The notes under the pieces are model-generated. The model was not told where the DNA came from. It made no database searches and saw only the letters and a list, made by a program, of their open reading frames with translations. Below, piece after piece: positions 15,559-17,131 of a stretch of 17,131 nt of DNA. The translations under genes were made by a program, and so were the position numbers. This stretch comes from Alcaligenaceae bacterium (GTDB taxonomy: Bacteria > Pseudomonadota > Gammaproteobacteria > Burkholderiales > Burkholderiaceae_B). Numbering within the stretch: position 1 is the first letter of the stretch; each line of letters starts with the position of its first letter. The stretch lies in the NCBI GenBank assembly GCA_947380655.1, contig CANCRX010000063.1, forward strand, positions 1 through 17,131, given 5' to 3'.

Positions 15559-17131
15559 TAGTGAACCAACTCTGTTTCCTGATCAGAACCAGCATTGCGC
15601 GACTGTTGTTTAGGTGAAGTCTCACCAAAAGTCAAAATAACCTTGTCATGATCATCGACATCAACCGTCACCGACCCCCCGTCCAGCAGCTTGCCAAACA
15701 GCAACTCATCTGCCAGAGCACGTCTCAACGTATCCTGAATCAGACGCTGCATGGGGCGCGCGCCCATCAGCGGATCAAAGCCTGCCTTGCCCAAATAAGC
15801 ACGCAGCGCATCGGTGAATGTCGCATCTACGCGTTTCTCGTGCAACTGATCCTCTAACTGCATCAAGAACTTGTCAACCACGCGCAGGATCACTTCTTGA
15901 TTAAGCGGAGCAAAGGGAACGATGGCATCGAGTCGATTGCGGAACTCAGGAGAAAACAAGCGTTTGATATCCGCCATTTCATCACCGCTGGCACGGGTAT
16001 TGGAAAATCCAATATTGGGTTTGTTCAACGCCTCAGCACCCGCGTTGGTGGTCATGATCAGGATGACATTACGAAAATCAGCTTTGCGACCATTGTTATC
16101 CGTGAGCGTGCCGTGGTCCATGACCTGAAGCAAAATATTAAACACATCAGGATGCGCCTTTTCGATCTCGTCGAGCAATAGCACGCAATGCGGCTGCTTG
16201 TTGATCGCCTCGGTGAGCAAGCCACCTTGATCGAACCCCACATAGCCTGGTGGCGCACCGATTAGTCGCGAAACCGTGTGACGCTCCATGTATTCCGACA
16301 TATCAAAGCGCAACAACTCAACACCCAGAGTAAATGCGAGCTGTCTGGCCACCTCAGTTTTACCCACACCCGTCGGGCCAGAAAACAAAAATGCACCAAT
16401 CGGCTTTTCTGGGCGTCCCAGACCTGAACGAGCCATTTTGATTGCCGAGGATAACGCCTCAATCGCATTATCCTGACCATAGACCACAGTCTTTAAATCA
16501 CGATCCAGTGTTTTGAGCTTGCTGCGATCGTCATTGGATACCGTAGCAGGTGGAATGCGGGCGATCTTGGAGACAATGGCTTCGATTTCAGTCTTACCTA
16601 TCACTTTCTTTTGCTTGGAGCGTGGCAATAAACGCTGTGCAGCGCCCGCCTCGTCGATCACGTCAATGGCCTTGTCGGGCAAATGTCGGTCGTTAATGTG
16701 GCGCGCGGACAGCTCCGCTGCAGCGATCAAGGCTGCACCAGAATATTTAACGCCATGGTGGGTCTCAAACCGACCTTTCAGACCACGCAAAATCTGGATA
16801 GTCTGCTCAACACTTGGCTCAGGCACATCGACTTTTTGAAAACGACGGGACAACGCAGCATCTTTTTCAAACACACCTCGAAATTCTGTATAAGTCGTCG
16901 CGCCAATGCAGCGCAACTGGCCCGAGGATAAGGCAGGCTTGAGCAGATTCGACGCATCGAGCGTGCCACCCGAAGCAGAGCCAGCACCAATTAGCGTATG
17001 GATCTCATCAATAAACAAAATTGCCTGCGGGTTGCCCTTAAGTTGTTTAAGAACGCCTTTCAGACGCTGCTCGAAATCACCACGGTATTTAGTGCCCGCA
17101 AGCAGCGCACCCATGTCGAGCGAATAAACAT
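15558..17131 (-). CDS. clpA: ClpA, ATPase subunit of the ClpAP protease (5' part missing)
   Basis: An AAA+ unfoldase that feeds substrates, including N-degron proteins delivered by ClpS, into ClpP. The window holds about the last 523 residues and the stop; roughly 235 N-terminal residues, including the D1 Walker A, lie beyond the edge. Counting from the Met at 17114: D1 Walker B ILFIDE (32-37), D1 arginine region ALSRRFQKVD, NDRHLPDKAIDVIDEAGA (141-158), D2 Walker A GPTGVGKT (246-253), D2 Walker B VLLLDE (311-316), sensor TTNAG, the ClpP-binding loop IGF (368-370), arginine finger FRNRLD (391-396) and sensor-2 GARPM (451-455). The sequence matches ClpA rather than ClpB: there is no long coiled-coil M domain and the IGF loop is present. 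Its stop overlaps pqiA by one base. Confidence 0.97.
   Translation of the reverse strand, partial: VYSLDMGALLAGTKYRGDFEQRLKGVLKQLKGNPQAILFIDEIHTLIGAGSASGGTLDASNLLKPALSSGQLRCIGATTYTEFRGVFEKDAALSRRFQKVDVPEPSVEQTIQILRGLKGRFETHHGVKYSGAALIAAAELSARHINDRHLPDKAIDVIDEAGAAQRLLPRSKQKKVIGKTEIEAIVSKIARIPPATVSNDDRSKLKTLDRDLKTVVYGQDNAIEALSSAIKMARSGLGRPEKPIGAFLFSGPTGVGKTEVARQLAFTLGVELLRFDMSEYMERHTVSRLIGAPPGYVGFDQGGLLTEAINKQPHCVLLLDEIEKAHPDVFNILLQVMDHGTLTDNNGRKADFRNVILIMTTNAGAEALNKPNIGFSNTRASGDEMADIKRLFSPEFRNRLDAIVPFAPLNQEVILRVVDKFLMQLEDQLHEKRVDATFTDALRAYLGKAGFDPLMGARPMQRLIQDTLRRALADELLFGKLLDGGSVTVDVDDHDKVILTFGETSPKQQSRNAGSDQETELVH

Noticed and set aside
15558..17131. Assignment as ClpB or ClpC
   Set aside because: No long middle coiled-coil is present between the two ATPase domains, and an IGF ClpP-binding loop plus close residue-by-residue agreement with ClpA are seen.

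Overview
The window is a dense, gene-packed stretch of a beta-proteobacterial chromosome. The gene content and order (purN next to ribF-ileS-lspA-coaBC-dut, with clpA a few genes away) and the protein sequences point to Burkholderiales. An Alcaligenaceae-like, moderate-GC member is my best guess, but I cannot fix the genus. I see no rRNA, tRNA, insertion sequence, phage gene, CRISPR array or long repeat. Thirteen protein genes cover almost everything, and the largest gap is 79 bases.

Layout. At the left edge, on the minus strand, purN (purine synthesis) is followed with an ATGA overlap by an RsmB/NOP-type rRNA cytosine-5 methyltransferase that runs off the window. A 44-base divergent gap separates purN from a plus-strand run of six close or overlapping genes (2420-8913): ribF (FMN/FAD synthesis), ileS (isoleucyl-tRNA synthetase), lspA (lipoprotein signal peptidase), coaBC (coenzyme A synthesis), a DedA-family membrane protein, and dut (dUTPase). 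This run meets pdxH (pyridoxal phosphate synthesis, minus strand) tail to tail, 22 bases apart.

From the right edge another minus-strand run reads leftwards: the 3' two thirds of clpA (ClpAP unfoldase), then pqiA-pqiB-pqiC (PqiABC/MCE envelope lipid transport), an orphan periplasmic substrate-binding protein, and a secreted alpha/beta hydrolase. Every junction in this run is an overlap or a gap of 35 bases or less. The pqi genes and the two secreted proteins are therefore probably co-transcribed, possibly by read-through from clpA.

Most of the window is core housekeeping. The more unusual points are the one-base clpA/pqiA junction, a PqiA lacking the second zinc ribbon found in E. coli PqiA, the substrate-binding-protein/hydrolase pair attached to pqiABC, a DedA gene lodged between coaBC and dut, and a roughly 100-residue low-complexity N-terminal extension on the rRNA methyltransferase. 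I did not find evidence for a wholly new system.
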